Shown here in pieces: positions 16,855 to 24,904 of a stretch of 64,000 nt of DNA; position 1 is the first letter of the stretch; each line of letters starts with the position of its first letter. Under the pieces are notes generated by a model. The model made no database searches and was not told where the DNA came from. It saw only the letters and a program-made list of their open reading frames with translations. Made by a program: the position numbers and the translations under genes. This stretch comes from JAWPMT01 sp965215825 (GTDB taxonomy: Bacteria > Bacteroidota > Bacteroidia > Cytophagales > Cyclobacteriaceae), in the NCBI GenBank assembly GCA_965215825.1, contig CBDCEM010000002.1, positions 1,860,001 through 1,924,000 of the forward strand. Direction: 5' to 3'.

Positions 16855-18747
16855 TTAAATTTTTGCCTGGTAAGTATATAGCTGATAATACCGTCCTTCC
16901 GCGGCAATTAACTCGTCGTGTGTACCTCGCTCCACGATCTTTCCCTTTTCGACCACCAGGATCTGATCCGCCTGTCGGATAGTACTCAAGCGGTGAGCGA
17001 TCACGAAGGTAGTTCTGCCTTCCATCAGGCGAGATAAACTCTGTTGGATGTAGCTTTCACTCTCAGTATCCAGGTTGGATGTGGCTTCATCGAGGATTAA
17101 GATCCTTGGGTCAGCCAAAACTGCCCTGGCAATTGCCAACCTTTGGCGCTGGCCACCAGATAATTTGACGCCTCGTTCTCCAATGAGCGTATCCAATCCC
17201 TCTTCAAAGCGTTCGGTAAATTCATTGACGTGAGCGGCCTTTACCGCATCCATGAGTTGCGCTTCTGTCGCATCGGGTCTTGGGAATAAAATGTTCTCGC
17301 GGATGGTTCCCTCGAAGAGAAAATCATCTTGCAGTACCACGCCGAGGTGTTGGCGATAACTGTTTAATGAGACTTTAGAAATATCCTTACCATCGATGGT
17401 GAGTAGTCCTTTTTCAGGCATCAAGAAGGAAGCCGCCAAACCTGCAATCGTAGATTTTCCTGAACCTGAACTTCCCACCAGCGCCGTTACTGACCCTGCA
17501 GGAGCATCGAGATTGATGTCGTGGATGACTTCTTTGTCTTCTTCATAGGCAAAAGAGACGTCCTCAAATTTGATGTCACCCTTCATTTGATCCAGATGGA
17601 TGTTTCTCACAGAAGGATCATCCTCTTCCTGCATGTTCATGATCTCTTCGGTACGGTCAAGCCCGGCAAAGGCTTCAGTAAGCTGCGTTCCAATATTACC
17701 CATCTGAAGAATCGGCGCAATCATAAACGCTACCAGGAACATGAACTGAATCAAATCTCCTTTGGAAAGAGCGTCACCTGATGCGTTTTGTTCATCGTTT
17801 GTCTGTTTTGTGGATGTTGCTCCACACATTACTACAGAGAATATGGAATATTCCTTGATCTCATCTGACTCTTGGATTGTATTTTGATTTATTTCAAACT
17901 GTGATGATTGAGCAATTTCAGTATTTGGACTACTAATGATGAAATATGCACCTAGACCTAATACGCATACGGTAGCAACTCCGATTAAGAAAGTGCCAGT
18001 GCTGGTCATTGTTGCTGTTGAGGTTAATGTTCTTTTTATATTGCTATAGAGTCTCTCTACGCCATTTTCAAAGACTTTCACCTCTTGTTTTTCCGCATTG
18101 AACCCTTTGATGACACGTACACCATTCAAAGTCTCCGTGAGCCTCCCGGTTACTTCCGCGTTGATTTGCCCGCGTTCCCGAAATACTGGGCGGATTGTGC
18201 CCATTACTTTCCATGAAATGAAAGCGAATATGGCCATCGGAATAAGTGCCACAATAGTAAGTGTGGGGCTGATGTTAATCAAAAGGAACACGGAAAGAAT
18301 GGCGGTGAGCGTGCCACCAACTAACTGAACCAGACCTGTTCCTACGAGGTTTCTTACTCCTTCCACATCGGACATGATCCGTGATACCAGTTCGCCTGAC
18401 CGGCTATTGTCAAAAAAGCGAATAGGAAGGAAGATGATCTTATTCTGGACACGAACCCGTAGTTGAGCAATCAAATGTTGCGCTTCGACACTAAGAATAC
18501 GAGTTTGTAAGAAACTGGTCAAAGCCTGTACTGCTACAGCCAGCATGACAGCAATGGCTATGTATTGCAGCATGATGCCATCCCCTTTGTCGATGACTTC
18601 ATCGAAGATGCATTTCGTACTCATCGGAAGTACGAATCCTGCCAGTCTTCCGATTACGATGAGAAAAAGTCCTATAAAAACGGTTTTTCGACGGGGCCAG
18701 ATGATCGTTTTAAAAACGTGGCCCATGGTCACTTTTGATTTTGCCAT
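16855..18747 (-). CDS. ABC exporter, fused permease-ATPase (MsbA-like)
   Basis: A 630-aa half-transporter: six predicted helices, then an ATPase with Walker A GSSGSGKST (424-432), Q-loop LQDDFLF, signature LSGGQ (529-533), Walker B ILILDEATS and H-loop IAHRLSTI. It should export a lipid, drug or peptide as a homodimer. Odd point: about 55 polar residues (273-328, including SVVMCGATSTKQTNDEQ) lie in the outer loop between TM5 and TM6, where MsbA-type proteins have only a few. The reading frame is intact through it, so it looks like a real insertion. No partner gene. Confidence 0.92.
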   Translation of the reverse strand: MAKSKVTMGHVFKTIIWPRRKTVFIGLFLIVIGRLAGFVLPMSTKCIFDEVIDKGDGIMLQYIAIAVMLAVAVQALTSFLQTRILSVEAQHLIAQLRVRVQNKIIFLPIRFFDNSRSGELVSRIMSDVEGVRNLVGTGLVQLVGGTLTAILSVFLLINISPTLTIVALIPMAIFAFISWKVMGTIRPVFRERGQINAEVTGRLTETLNGVRVIKGFNAEKQEVKVFENGVERLYSNIKRTLTSTATMTSTGTFLIGVATVCVLGLGAYFIISSPNTEIAQSSQFEINQNTIQESDEIKEYSIFSVVMCGATSTKQTNDEQNASGDALSKGDLIQFMFLVAFMIAPILQMGNIGTQLTEAFAGLDRTEEIMNMQEEDDPSVRNIHLDQMKGDIKFEDVSFAYEEDKEVIHDINLDAPAGSVTALVGSSGSGKSTIAGLAASFLMPEKGLLTIDGKDISKVSLNSYRQHLGVVLQDDFLFEGTIRENILFPRPDATEAQLMDAVKAAHVNEFTERFEEGLDTLIGERGVKLSGGQRQRLAIARAVLADPRILILDEATSNLDTESESYIQQSLSRLMEGRTTFVIAHRLSTIRQADQILVVEKGKIVERGTHDELIAAEGRYYQLYTYQAKI

Positions 18748-19385
18748 GTAAGTAGTAAGTGCAGCTAAGTCTGATCAAGTTACGTGGTTCCCGAAGATAA
18801 GTTTAAACTGTTGATGATTATTTTATGGGACTGAGGCTCAAGTCAAGTCGCATAAAAAAGACTTAGACTGTTGTGAGAAGGATACTTCCATTTCTGATGA
18901 CTTGCAAGGTTTTAAATTGAGTGTCATCTTTCATTAGTTTTGAGCCAAACAACTATCCAATTGCGACCAATTACTCTTTTGTAGTAATTCAATTTTCACT
19001 ATTCGCACAAGAAGCGGTTGTGGAACAGAAAGATTTGATAGGCTTATGTTTGGTTTTGATGCAGGTTTAGTGTGTTTTTATTTCTGAACAGGCACCGTCA
19101 GAAGTGGCAGGAAGAGTTGCGGAAAAGAGCACCCCTGATATTAGATATTGGCCTTACTTCAATCTTAATCTGGGAGTGCTTTTTGGTAAATAGATTGTTT
19201 GCCAGGCATTCGTCCCTGATTTCTTTATAGATGGCAAATAGATTTTTGGAGTAGTACCAGCGCGAGCCCCCTTTGGTGCAGGGCTCGCAAGAGAAGTGTG
19301 CGGTGGGAGGTCCTAAAACAATCACTTTAATTATTTGCGAAAATTCGCTATCAATAAAAATTCACTATTTGTTACCTTTGGGGCC
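18748..19385. other. 638-bp intergenic region
   Basis: No convincing gene. A 75-codon frame on the minus strand (19098-19325) has no ribosome-binding site and an odd composition. A perfect 8-bp stem (GCGAGCCC 19262-19269, GGGCTCGC 19281-19288) may be an old terminator. The last 50 bp hold the operator and promoter of the XRE gene. Confidence 0.4.
19337..19380 (+). promoter_or_regulatory. Palindromic operator and TAnnTTTG promoter box before the XRE gene
   Basis: GCGAA-AA-TTCGC (19337-19348) is a 12-bp palindrome. TACCTTTG (19373-19380) matches the Bacteroidota -7 box, 5 bp before the ATG at 19386, so the message would be leaderless or nearly so. Self-binding by the downstream regulator is inferred. 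Confidence 0.45.
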
Positions 19386-20810
19386 ATGCCCAAACGCATT
19401 TTTGAACTCAAGCACATTTTTGGCCTGAAAGTGAAGGAACTTCGACAGGAACGTGGCCTCACTTACCAACAACTGAACAGGCTCTCCGGACTCTCGGTTT
19501 CATACCTCAGTGAGATTGAAAGTGGAAAGAAATACCCCAAAGGTGACAAGATAGCTGTATTGGCAGATGCGCTTGGGGTACAGTACGACGAATTGGTTTC
19601 GCTACAGGTTCCCAGAAAGCTGCAACCTGTGGTGGACATGATGGGCTCCCATTTTTTTAAAGAGTTTCCGCTGGAAGAGTTTGGATTGAGCCCCGCGAAG
19701 CTTGTGGAGATCGTATCCGAAGATCCGGACAAAATCAATGCATTGATTAATACCATCAGTCAGGTAGTTCGCAGTTATGAATTGAGAAAGCAGCCTTTCT
19801 ATGAAATTGCCTTGCGTTCTTACCAGGAGTTGCGCCTTAACTATTTCGAAGAGCTGGAGCAGGTGGTTGAAGAAATGCACCTGGAGTTCTTTGAATTGAA
19901 GGACCTGCCTTTTCAGCCGGAACTATTAGAAGGTATTCTCCTCAAGATAGGAGTAAGGGCCAACCATGAGGTCATGTCAAATTATGAATCTTTGAAGGAT
20001 CTCAGGTCACTTTATGATGAGAAAAAGCGCCTGTTGTACCTGAATCAGGGGCTCACCAGAGCTCAACGAAATTTCCTGCTGGGTAGAGAAATCGCCTTTC
20101 AGTGGATTCGGGTGCAGGACCGCCCAGCGGCGACTCCTCCTCAAAAGGCTCAGAATTTTGATATGCTGCTCAATAGCCACAAGGCCTCTTATTTTTCTGC
20201 GGCGCTGATCATGCCAAAAGATCGTATGGTCAAGTCCCTGGAAAGGTTATTTGAGAAGAGAACATGGGATTCCAAAGGATTCCTCAATTTGCTGACCGAG
20301 TTCGATGCAACACCGGAAATGGTTATGCAGCGACTTACCAATTTGTTGCCAACTTTCTTTGACTTGAGAAACTTGTTCTTCATGCGGTTTTTGAAGTCGC
20401 CCAATGAAAGCTCGGTAGTTTTGACTAAGGAACTTCATTTGTCACACCTCAACGACCCGGAGGCCAATGAACGCAACCAGCGATATTTCAAAACCTGGGT
20501 ATCGGAGGTAGTCTTTGAGTCTTTGAAAGGCGCTGAGCTCATCGTCGAACCTCATATATCCGAATTTGAAGACGCGTCCTATTTCTGTTGGGCCATTGCT
20601 TTTCTCAATGTTTCCAATCCGTTGGAGCAGATCAGCGTCATGCTTGGTGTGCGAATCGATGAAGGTGTAATGAAAACCATGCAATTTTTAAAAGACCCCA
20701 ATATTCCACGAAACTCCGCTCAGGACAATTCAAATAGAATGGCAAATCTGGATAGTAATATTCTCGAGCGGAAAATACAGGCCGATATAGATCAAATCTT
20801 GTTGGACTAA
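19386..20810 (+). CDS. XRE-family regulator with IrrE/ImmA-like region (ScfR-type)
   Basis: A 474-aa regulator. An HTH of the XRE type covers about residues 10-65 (LKVKELRQERGLTYQQLNRLSGLSVSYLSEIE as its core). A region with GREIAFQWIRVQDRP near residue 230 resembles the IrrE/ImmA-like part of short-chain-fatty-acid regulators (RamB/PrpC type), though the HExxH zinc motif is not evident. The long helical C-terminus would bind the ligand. ATG at 19386 is preferred over an upstream in-frame start at 19335, because the operator and promoter overlap the latter. Ligand unknown; fatty-acid-CoA response is only a family guess. Confidence 0.82.
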   Translation: MPKRIFELKHIFGLKVKELRQERGLTYQQLNRLSGLSVSYLSEIESGKKYPKGDKIAVLADALGVQYDELVSLQVPRKLQPVVDMMGSHFFKEFPLEEFGLSPAKLVEIVSEDPDKINALINTISQVVRSYELRKQPFYEIALRSYQELRLNYFEELEQVVEEMHLEFFELKDLPFQPELLEGILLKIGVRANHEVMSNYESLKDLRSLYDEKKRLLYLNQGLTRAQRNFLLGREIAFQWIRVQDRPAATPPQKAQNFDMLLNSHKASYFSAALIMPKDRMVKSLERLFEKRTWDSKGFLNLLTEFDATPEMVMQRLTNLLPTFFDLRNLFFMRFLKSPNESSVVLTKELHLSHLNDPEANERNQRYFKTWVSEVVFESLKGAELIVEPHISEFEDASYFCWAIAFLNVSNPLEQISVMLGVRIDEGVMKTMQFLKDPNIPRNSAQDNSNRMANLDSNILERKIQADIDQILLD

Positions 20811-20852
20811 TCCATTTCACTTTGATGGGCTAGGTTTTAAATTGCGAAGCAA

Positions 20853-22127
20853 ATGGAAAATTTCATTGAGCTTCTCTATTCCCGGTTCCTTTTGAGTGAT
20901 GGTGTTTCTACAGATACCCGTACCCTACAATCAGGGAACTTGTTTTTCGCGCTGAGCGGACCAAATTTCAATGGCAACCTCTACGCAGAGGAGGCTTTGC
21001 GAAAAGGAGCTTCTTATGTGGTGGTGGATGACCCTCAATTTGTCAAAGGAGATCGATACATATTATCCAGTGATAGCCTGAAGGCACTCCAGGCGCTAAG
21101 TAAGTTCCATAGGAGCCGATTCAGGAAACCTGTTTTTGCCTTGACGGGCTCCAATGGGAAGACGAGTACTAAGGAGCTGATTCATCGTGTACTTAGTAAG
21201 AAATATGATGTCCTCGCCACTGAAGGGAATCTAAACAACCAGATTGGTGTGCCGCTGACCTTGCTGAAAATACACCCTCAAATTGAAGTAGCGATTATCG
21301 AGATGGGGGCGAGCAAGGTCGGAGATATTGCTGAATTGTGTGACTATGCTAATCCCACACATGGATTAATTACCAATATTGGTCATGCACATACTGCTAG
21401 CTTTGGTGGAATAGAAGGTGTTTTGAGAGGTAAAAGTGAGTTGTTCGATCATTTGAGAAAGACTGGAGGTCATCCATTTATCAATGAATTAGATCCTCGA
21501 CTGATCAACATGGCCAGAAGATTTGAAAGCAAAAGCATATACCCTGGCTCAGGTTTGAGCCTGCTGGATAGCAAAAGCCCAATATCATTCCGTCTCAGTG
21601 GAACAACCTATCAGACTCAGCTTTATGGTGCCTACAATTTTCCAAATGTCGCCGCTGCAGTAGCGGTAGGGCAGTATTTTGAGGTACCGGAGAAGCTGAT
21701 AACTGAAGCCATTTGTGGCTATGAGCCTGATAATTTAAGATCCCAGATCGTGAACAGGGGCAAAGCAAGTATTATCGTAGATGCTTACAATGCCAATCCT
21801 GATTCTATGGGTGTGGCCTTGGAAACATTAGATAAGGCGAATGGGGAAAAATGGGTAATCTTGGGCGACATGCTTGAATTGGAGAAAGAAGAGGAAGCAC
21901 ACCAGCAGCTTGGAAAAAAGATTGCTGCCATGAAGTTTGACAAGATCATCTTGGTAGGAGAGTTGATGAAGTATGCTGCTGATCAAATTTCCGGAGCTCT
22001 ACATTTTGATCATGTCGATGAATTGAAAGTATACGTGGAGTCCTTGCCATTAGGTGATGTGCACGTATTGCTAAAAGGATCCCGAAAAATGAAACTCGAA
22101 CAATTATTGGAACACTTTAAATATTGA
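20853..22127 (+). CDS. murF: UDP-N-acetylmuramoyl-tripeptide:D-Ala-D-Ala ligase
   Basis: A 424-aa Mur ligase that adds D-Ala-D-Ala to the peptidoglycan precursor in the cytoplasm. N-terminal UDP-binding part (DGVSTDTRTLQSGNLFFAL), then ATP P-loop TGSNGKTSTKE (residues 98-108), the carbamylated-lysine and metal region (AIIEMGASKVGDI, TNIGHAHTASFGG), the hinge and the C-terminal domain (IIVDAYNANPDSM, VILGDMLELE). Length is usual. It lies outside the division/cell-wall cluster that often holds murF. A DUF2461 gene follows after 5 bp. Confidence 0.95.
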   Translation: MENFIELLYSRFLLSDGVSTDTRTLQSGNLFFALSGPNFNGNLYAEEALRKGASYVVVDDPQFVKGDRYILSSDSLKALQALSKFHRSRFRKPVFALTGSNGKTSTKELIHRVLSKKYDVLATEGNLNNQIGVPLTLLKIHPQIEVAIIEMGASKVGDIAELCDYANPTHGLITNIGHAHTASFGGIEGVLRGKSELFDHLRKTGGHPFINELDPRLINMARRFESKSIYPGSGLSLLDSKSPISFRLSGTTYQTQLYGAYNFPNVAAAVAVGQYFEVPEKLITEAICGYEPDNLRSQIVNRGKASIIVDAYNANPDSMGVALETLDKANGEKWVILGDMLELEKEEEAHQQLGKKIAAMKFDKIILVGELMKYAADQISGALHFDHVDELKVYVESLPLGDVHVLLKGSRKMKLEQLLEHFKY

Positions 22128-22132
22128 GTGGC

Positions 22133-22783
22133 ATGAAAAATATCATCGATTTTTTGAAAGACCTGACGGCCAACAATCAGCGTGAATGGATGCAGGAAAA
22201 TAAGAAACGATATGAAGTAGCGAAAACGGAGTTTAAAAGCACCGTGGCTTCGCTGATTTCGGGTATTGCTGATTTTGATGAAAGTGTAGAAGGCCTGGAG
22301 CCTAAGGACTGCATTTTCAGAATAAACAGAGACATCAGGTTCAGTAAAGACAAAAGTCCCTATAAAACGAATTTTGGAGCAGCGATGATGGAAGGTGGTA
22401 AGAAGACGTCTAACCCTACTTATTACCTTCATATCCAGCCAGGAAAAAGCTTTGTGGCGGGTGGTGTATATATGCCGGAACCGGATAACTTGAAAAAGAT
22501 CCGTCAGGAGATTGATTACAATCCGCAGGAGTTGAGGGATATTGTTAAGGAGGAGCAATTCAGGACACTATTTGGAGAAATGACTGGCGAAAGTCTGAAA
22601 ACAGCACCAAAAGGATATCCAAAAGATCATCCGAACATTGATTTGCTTAGAATGAAAAGCTTTCTGGTTTCCAGGGACCTGACTGACAAAGAAGTACTTT
22701 CTAAGGATTTTGTATCAAAGATCACTGAAATGTATCACGTGATACACCCGTTCAATCAATATTTCGCTGTGGCGATTAGTTGA
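22133..22783 (+). CDS. DUF2461 family protein
   Basis: A 216-aa cytoplasmic protein of the TIGR02453/DUF2461 group: FLKDLTANNQREWMQENKKRYE at the start, DCIFRINRDIRFSKDKSPYKTNFGAAM in the middle and YYLHIQPGKSFVAGGVYMP after it. No biochemical role is known for this family. Begins 5 bp after murF, so co-transcribed. ATG at 22133 is chosen over a TTG 9 bp upstream that overlaps the murF stop. Confidence 0.88.
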   Translation: MKNIIDFLKDLTANNQREWMQENKKRYEVAKTEFKSTVASLISGIADFDESVEGLEPKDCIFRINRDIRFSKDKSPYKTNFGAAMMEGGKKTSNPTYYLHIQPGKSFVAGGVYMPEPDNLKKIRQEIDYNPQELRDIVKEEQFRTLFGEMTGESLKTAPKGYPKDHPNIDLLRMKSFLVSRDLTDKEVLSKDFVSKITEMYHVIHPFNQYFAVAIS

Positions 22784-22805
22784 AGTAAAAATAAATGAGT
22801 CATTT

Positions 22806-22836
22806 TTTGCATGTGGAATAATCTCTACTAATTTTG
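22806..22836 (+). promoter_or_regulatory. Bacteroidota-type promoter of tRNA-Val
   Basis: TTTG (22806-22809), a 19-bp spacer and TAATTTTG (22829-22836) match the TTTG-N19-TAnnTTTG consensus. The tRNA starts 40 bp downstream. Confidence 0.75.
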
Positions 22837-22875
22837 CATTCCGTTTTCGAAAGCAGTTCGAAAAAAATATAGTCC

Positions 22876-22950
22876 GGGCGCTTAGCTCAGTTGGTTCAGA
22901 GCACCTCGTTTACACCGAGGGGGTCGGGGGTTCGAATCCCTCAGCGCCCA
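22876..22950 (+). tRNA. tRNA-Val (anticodon TAC)
   Basis: 75 nt with all arms: acceptor GGGCGCT/AGCGCCC, D arm GCTC/GAGC, anticodon arm CCTCG-TTTACAC-CGAGG (anticodon TAC) and T arm GGGGG-TTCGAAT-CCCTC with one wobble pair. CCA is not encoded. The last 16 nt and the terminator are repeated twice downstream. Confidence 0.97.
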
Positions 22951-23087
22951 CACAAAATAGGAAAGCGATCAGCGAAAGTTGATCGCTTTTTTTATGGAAA
23001 CAAAATTGAGGGATGAGAACCCTGTTGGTTCGAAACCGAGCTGGCGAGGTTCACGAGGGGATTGTGCGCGTGGTAGAGTGTATGAGT
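22935..23087 (+). repeat. tRNA-tail repeat, unit 1 (153 bp)
   Basis: Runs from the tRNA 3' end (AATCCCTCAGCGCCCA) through the terminator hairpin (22962-22993), a GAGGGATGAGAACC stretch and CGAGGTTCACGAGG to GTATGAGT. Units 2 and 3 repeat this order nearly base for base. Confidence 0.9.
22962..22993 (+). terminator. Terminator of tRNA-Val (copies in each tail repeat)
   Basis: AGCGATCA pairs with TGATCGCT and is followed by a run of T. Near-identical copies lie at 23115-23147 and 24676-24707. Confidence 0.9.
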
Positions 23088-23176
23088 AATCCCTCAGCGC
23101 CCACACAAAATAGAAAAGCGATCAGCGAAAGTTGATCGCTTTTTTTATGGAAGCAAAATTGAGGGATGAGAACCTT
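23088..23176 (+). repeat. tRNA-tail repeat, unit 2, left part (split by IS)
   Basis: Copy of unit 1 from AATCCCTCAGCG to GAGAACC, then cut by the ISL3-type element. The right part is 24605-24648. Without the IS the unit would be 133 bp, lacking 20 bp found in unit 1. Confidence 0.88.
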
Positions 23177-23208
23177 GGATCAAGCAATAAATCTGGGGGC
23201 AAATTGAA

Positions 23209-24108
23209 TTATCCATAGATTTTAGCGAGTCGATATAGAAAGAATGAGATGTTTCTGACGCCACGGAATTGAGACCTGAAAGCCTTGATCTTTGCATTAA
23301 ATGATTCTGCGGCAGCGTTTGTACTTCTTCGTTCAAAGAAGTTCAAGATGGTTTCATAGTGGTTTTCAATGGTATTCGCCAGGGTTTTGAAGGACTTAAA
23401 GTCAGCTAGTTCTACATCATTATACCATCTTGCCAATTTGGTATAAACTACTCCTTTGTCTTTTCCGGTATGGTAGATATGTCCCAACTTCTGAGCCAAC
23501 TCATAAGCTTGTTCTAATCTGGGGTAAAGTCGAAAAAGAATCTCTGCACGGTGAATCTGAGAAGGACTCCATTTTTCTTTATTCTTGAAAAGTAGGTATC
23601 TACTTCGAGCGAGTAATTGCTTGGGAGAATCTCCATTTTCCAATCGCTGTGTTACATATTTTTCACCAAGTTCTTTAGCTAATGATATTTCTGTATTCTC
23701 CTGATCTATTGCCTCCCATCGATATTTGATTCGCATTTCTTGCACCGCATCATAGGCCAGTTTTTGAACATGGAAACGATCGGTTACTAAAGTGGCTTTG
23801 GAGAAAACCTTCCTCACTATTTCTTGCATGGAAACCGCCATATCTAGGGTCACTTCTTGAACTGATCTACGTTTTTCAAAGGATATTTTTCTTTTAAGAA
23901 TAGCCTTTATTGTCTCACTATCAGTGCCTTTGATAATAGCAACCAAACATCCTTTGTTTCCTTTTGCTGCCTTGTTCGTGATAATGGTGTAGAGCTCTCC
24001 CTGAGAAAGAGAAGTCTCATCAATGGTCAGGTAAGGACCAATATTATCAGGAAAAACCACATAATTCTCTGCATGAGTAAGTTGATCCCAGGTACTATAA
24101 TCACTCAA
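23209..24108 (-). CDS. ISL3/ISAon1-type transposase, catalytic ORF
   Basis: The annotated frame gives 299 aa from a TTG at 24108, but the frame is open up to 24204, 35 nt into the upstream ORF, without any ATG. DDE residues: D in LTIDETSLS, D in LVTDRFHVQKLAYDAVQ and E in NAAAESFNAKIKAFRSQ. The latter two belong to motifs typical of ISL3. A +1 shift (or loss of one base) near the T6A4 run at 24203-24212 would join it to the N-terminal ORF into about 440 aa, the usual ISL3 size. Reinitiation at TTG is the alternative. Confidence 0.88.
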   Translation of the reverse strand: MSDYSTWDQLTHAENYVVFPDNIGPYLTIDETSLSQGELYTIITNKAAKGNKGCLVAIIKGTDSETIKAILKRKISFEKRRSVQEVTLDMAVSMQEIVRKVFSKATLVTDRFHVQKLAYDAVQEMRIKYRWEAIDQENTEISLAKELGEKYVTQRLENGDSPKQLLARSRYLLFKNKEKWSPSQIHRAEILFRLYPRLEQAYELAQKLGHIYHTGKDKGVVYTKLARWYNDVELADFKSFKTLANTIENHYETILNFFERRSTNAAAESFNAKIKAFRSQFRGVRNISFFLYRLAKIYG

Positions 24109-24169
24109 ATGCGTGGCATACTGTTCCTCAAGTAGCTTTCCATTAACATGGAAGTAATTACCCAGGCTT

Positions 24170-24532
24170 TTACAGCTTACTGGCGTTGTGTCGATGCACT
24201 GCTTTTAAAAAAGCCGCAAACTCTTTAGTCATGCGGGTCCCCTTAGCCACTAGTTCCCAATCTCTGGAAACCACTTGATTCATGGTCTCATTTAGCCACC
24301 TTCTACGCTTGACTTTTAGGTAACTCGCTTTACCCCGGATAGGAAAATCCTTGATGGTTACCTCTTCGAAAAAGCCCTTAGAGCTGAGTTTATGACCCAG
24401 AAATTCGGAAGGAGCTAATTCCCTCTCTAATAAACTGATCCAGTAACCTTCTTCTGTTTTCTCTACCGCAGTGACATCAAAGTAGGTCAGAATGCCTTCA
24501 GGCAAAATCAGAGATGCTAATTCCTTTTCCAA
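24170..24532 (-). CDS. ISAon1-type transposase N-terminal ORF
   Basis: A 120-aa protein from a TTG start; no in-frame ATG exists after the preceding stop. It shows FDVTAVEKTEEGYWISLLE, then a region (FFEEVTIKDFPIRGKASYLKVKRRRWL) that fits the zinc-ribbon/DNA-binding N-terminal part named for ISAon1 elements. It ends in the overlap with the catalytic ORF. Confidence 0.85.
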   Translation of the reverse strand: MEKELASLILPEGILTYFDVTAVEKTEEGYWISLLERELAPSEFLGHKLSSKGFFEEVTIKDFPIRGKASYLKVKRRRWLNETMNQVVSRDWELVAKGTRMTKEFAAFLKAVHRHNASKL

Positions 24533-24604
24533 TGATTGTTTTTGGAAATCGAAATTAGACTATATGTAGCTACTCCACAGATTTATTGCTTGATCCAGAA
24601 CCTT

Positions 24605-24648
24605 GCGAGGTTCACGAGGGGATTTTGAGTATGGTTGCGTGTATGAGT
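24605..24648 (+). repeat. tRNA-tail repeat, unit 2, right part
   Basis: Continues unit 2 after the ISL3-type element with GCGAGGTTCACGAGGGGATT and ends GTATGAGT, as unit 1 does. Confidence 0.85.
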
Positions 24649-24772
24649 AATCCCTCAGCGCCCACACAAAATAGGAAAGCGATCAGCGAAAGTTGATCGC
24701 TTTTTTTATGGAAACAAAATTGAGGGATGAGAACCCGTGAGGTTCGAAACCGAGCTGGCGAGGTTCACGAGG
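24649..24772 (+). repeat. tRNA-tail repeat, unit 3
   Basis: Third copy of the tRNA 3' end, terminator and GAGGGATGAGAACC block, ending at CGAGGTTCACGAGG. The 132 bp from here to the next gene contain only a candidate -7 box, TAGCTTTG at 24893-24900, 4 bp before the ATG. Confidence 0.88.
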
Positions 24773-24904
24773 AGGTGAATTTATGATCTCTATTAATCTA
24801 AAGTTTAGACTGTATGGAAATCCATTTCTTCAATTGACATATTGAATTCCTAATTTTTGTTGCTCTACAACAATAGTTAGGTAGATCCAACATAGCTTTG
24901 CAAT

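Larger units (their letters stand above)
23177..24596. mobile_element. ISL3-family (ISAon1-type) insertion sequence, complete
   Basis: A 1420-bp element with perfect 19-bp inverted repeats (GGATCAAGCAATAAATCTG at 23177-23195 and its complement at 24578-24596). The 8-bp duplication AGAACCTT flanks it (23169-23176 and 24597-24604), as usual for ISL3. It carries two minus-strand frames, an N-terminal ORF and the DDE ORF. It landed inside the second tRNA-tail repeat. Confidence 0.95.

Noticed and set aside
19098..19325. 75-codon minus-strand ORF in the gap before the XRE gene
   Set aside because: No ribosome-binding site, unusual composition, no family resemblance and a strong hairpin runs through its 5' end.
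19386..20810. Phage repressor (CI-like) or toxin-antitoxin regulator
   Set aside because: The 474-aa length with a long C-terminal domain and no phage or toxin gene nearby fits a metabolic XRE regulator better.
22097..22135. Longer start of the DUF2461 gene at 22124 overlapping murF
   Set aside because: The TTG start adds only three residues and overlaps the murF stop; ATG at 22133 begins the conserved part of the family.
22876..24772. CRISPR-like array near the tRNA
   Set aside because: The three units are about 130-150 bp long with tRNA ends and terminators, not short repeats with unique spacers; no cas gene is present.
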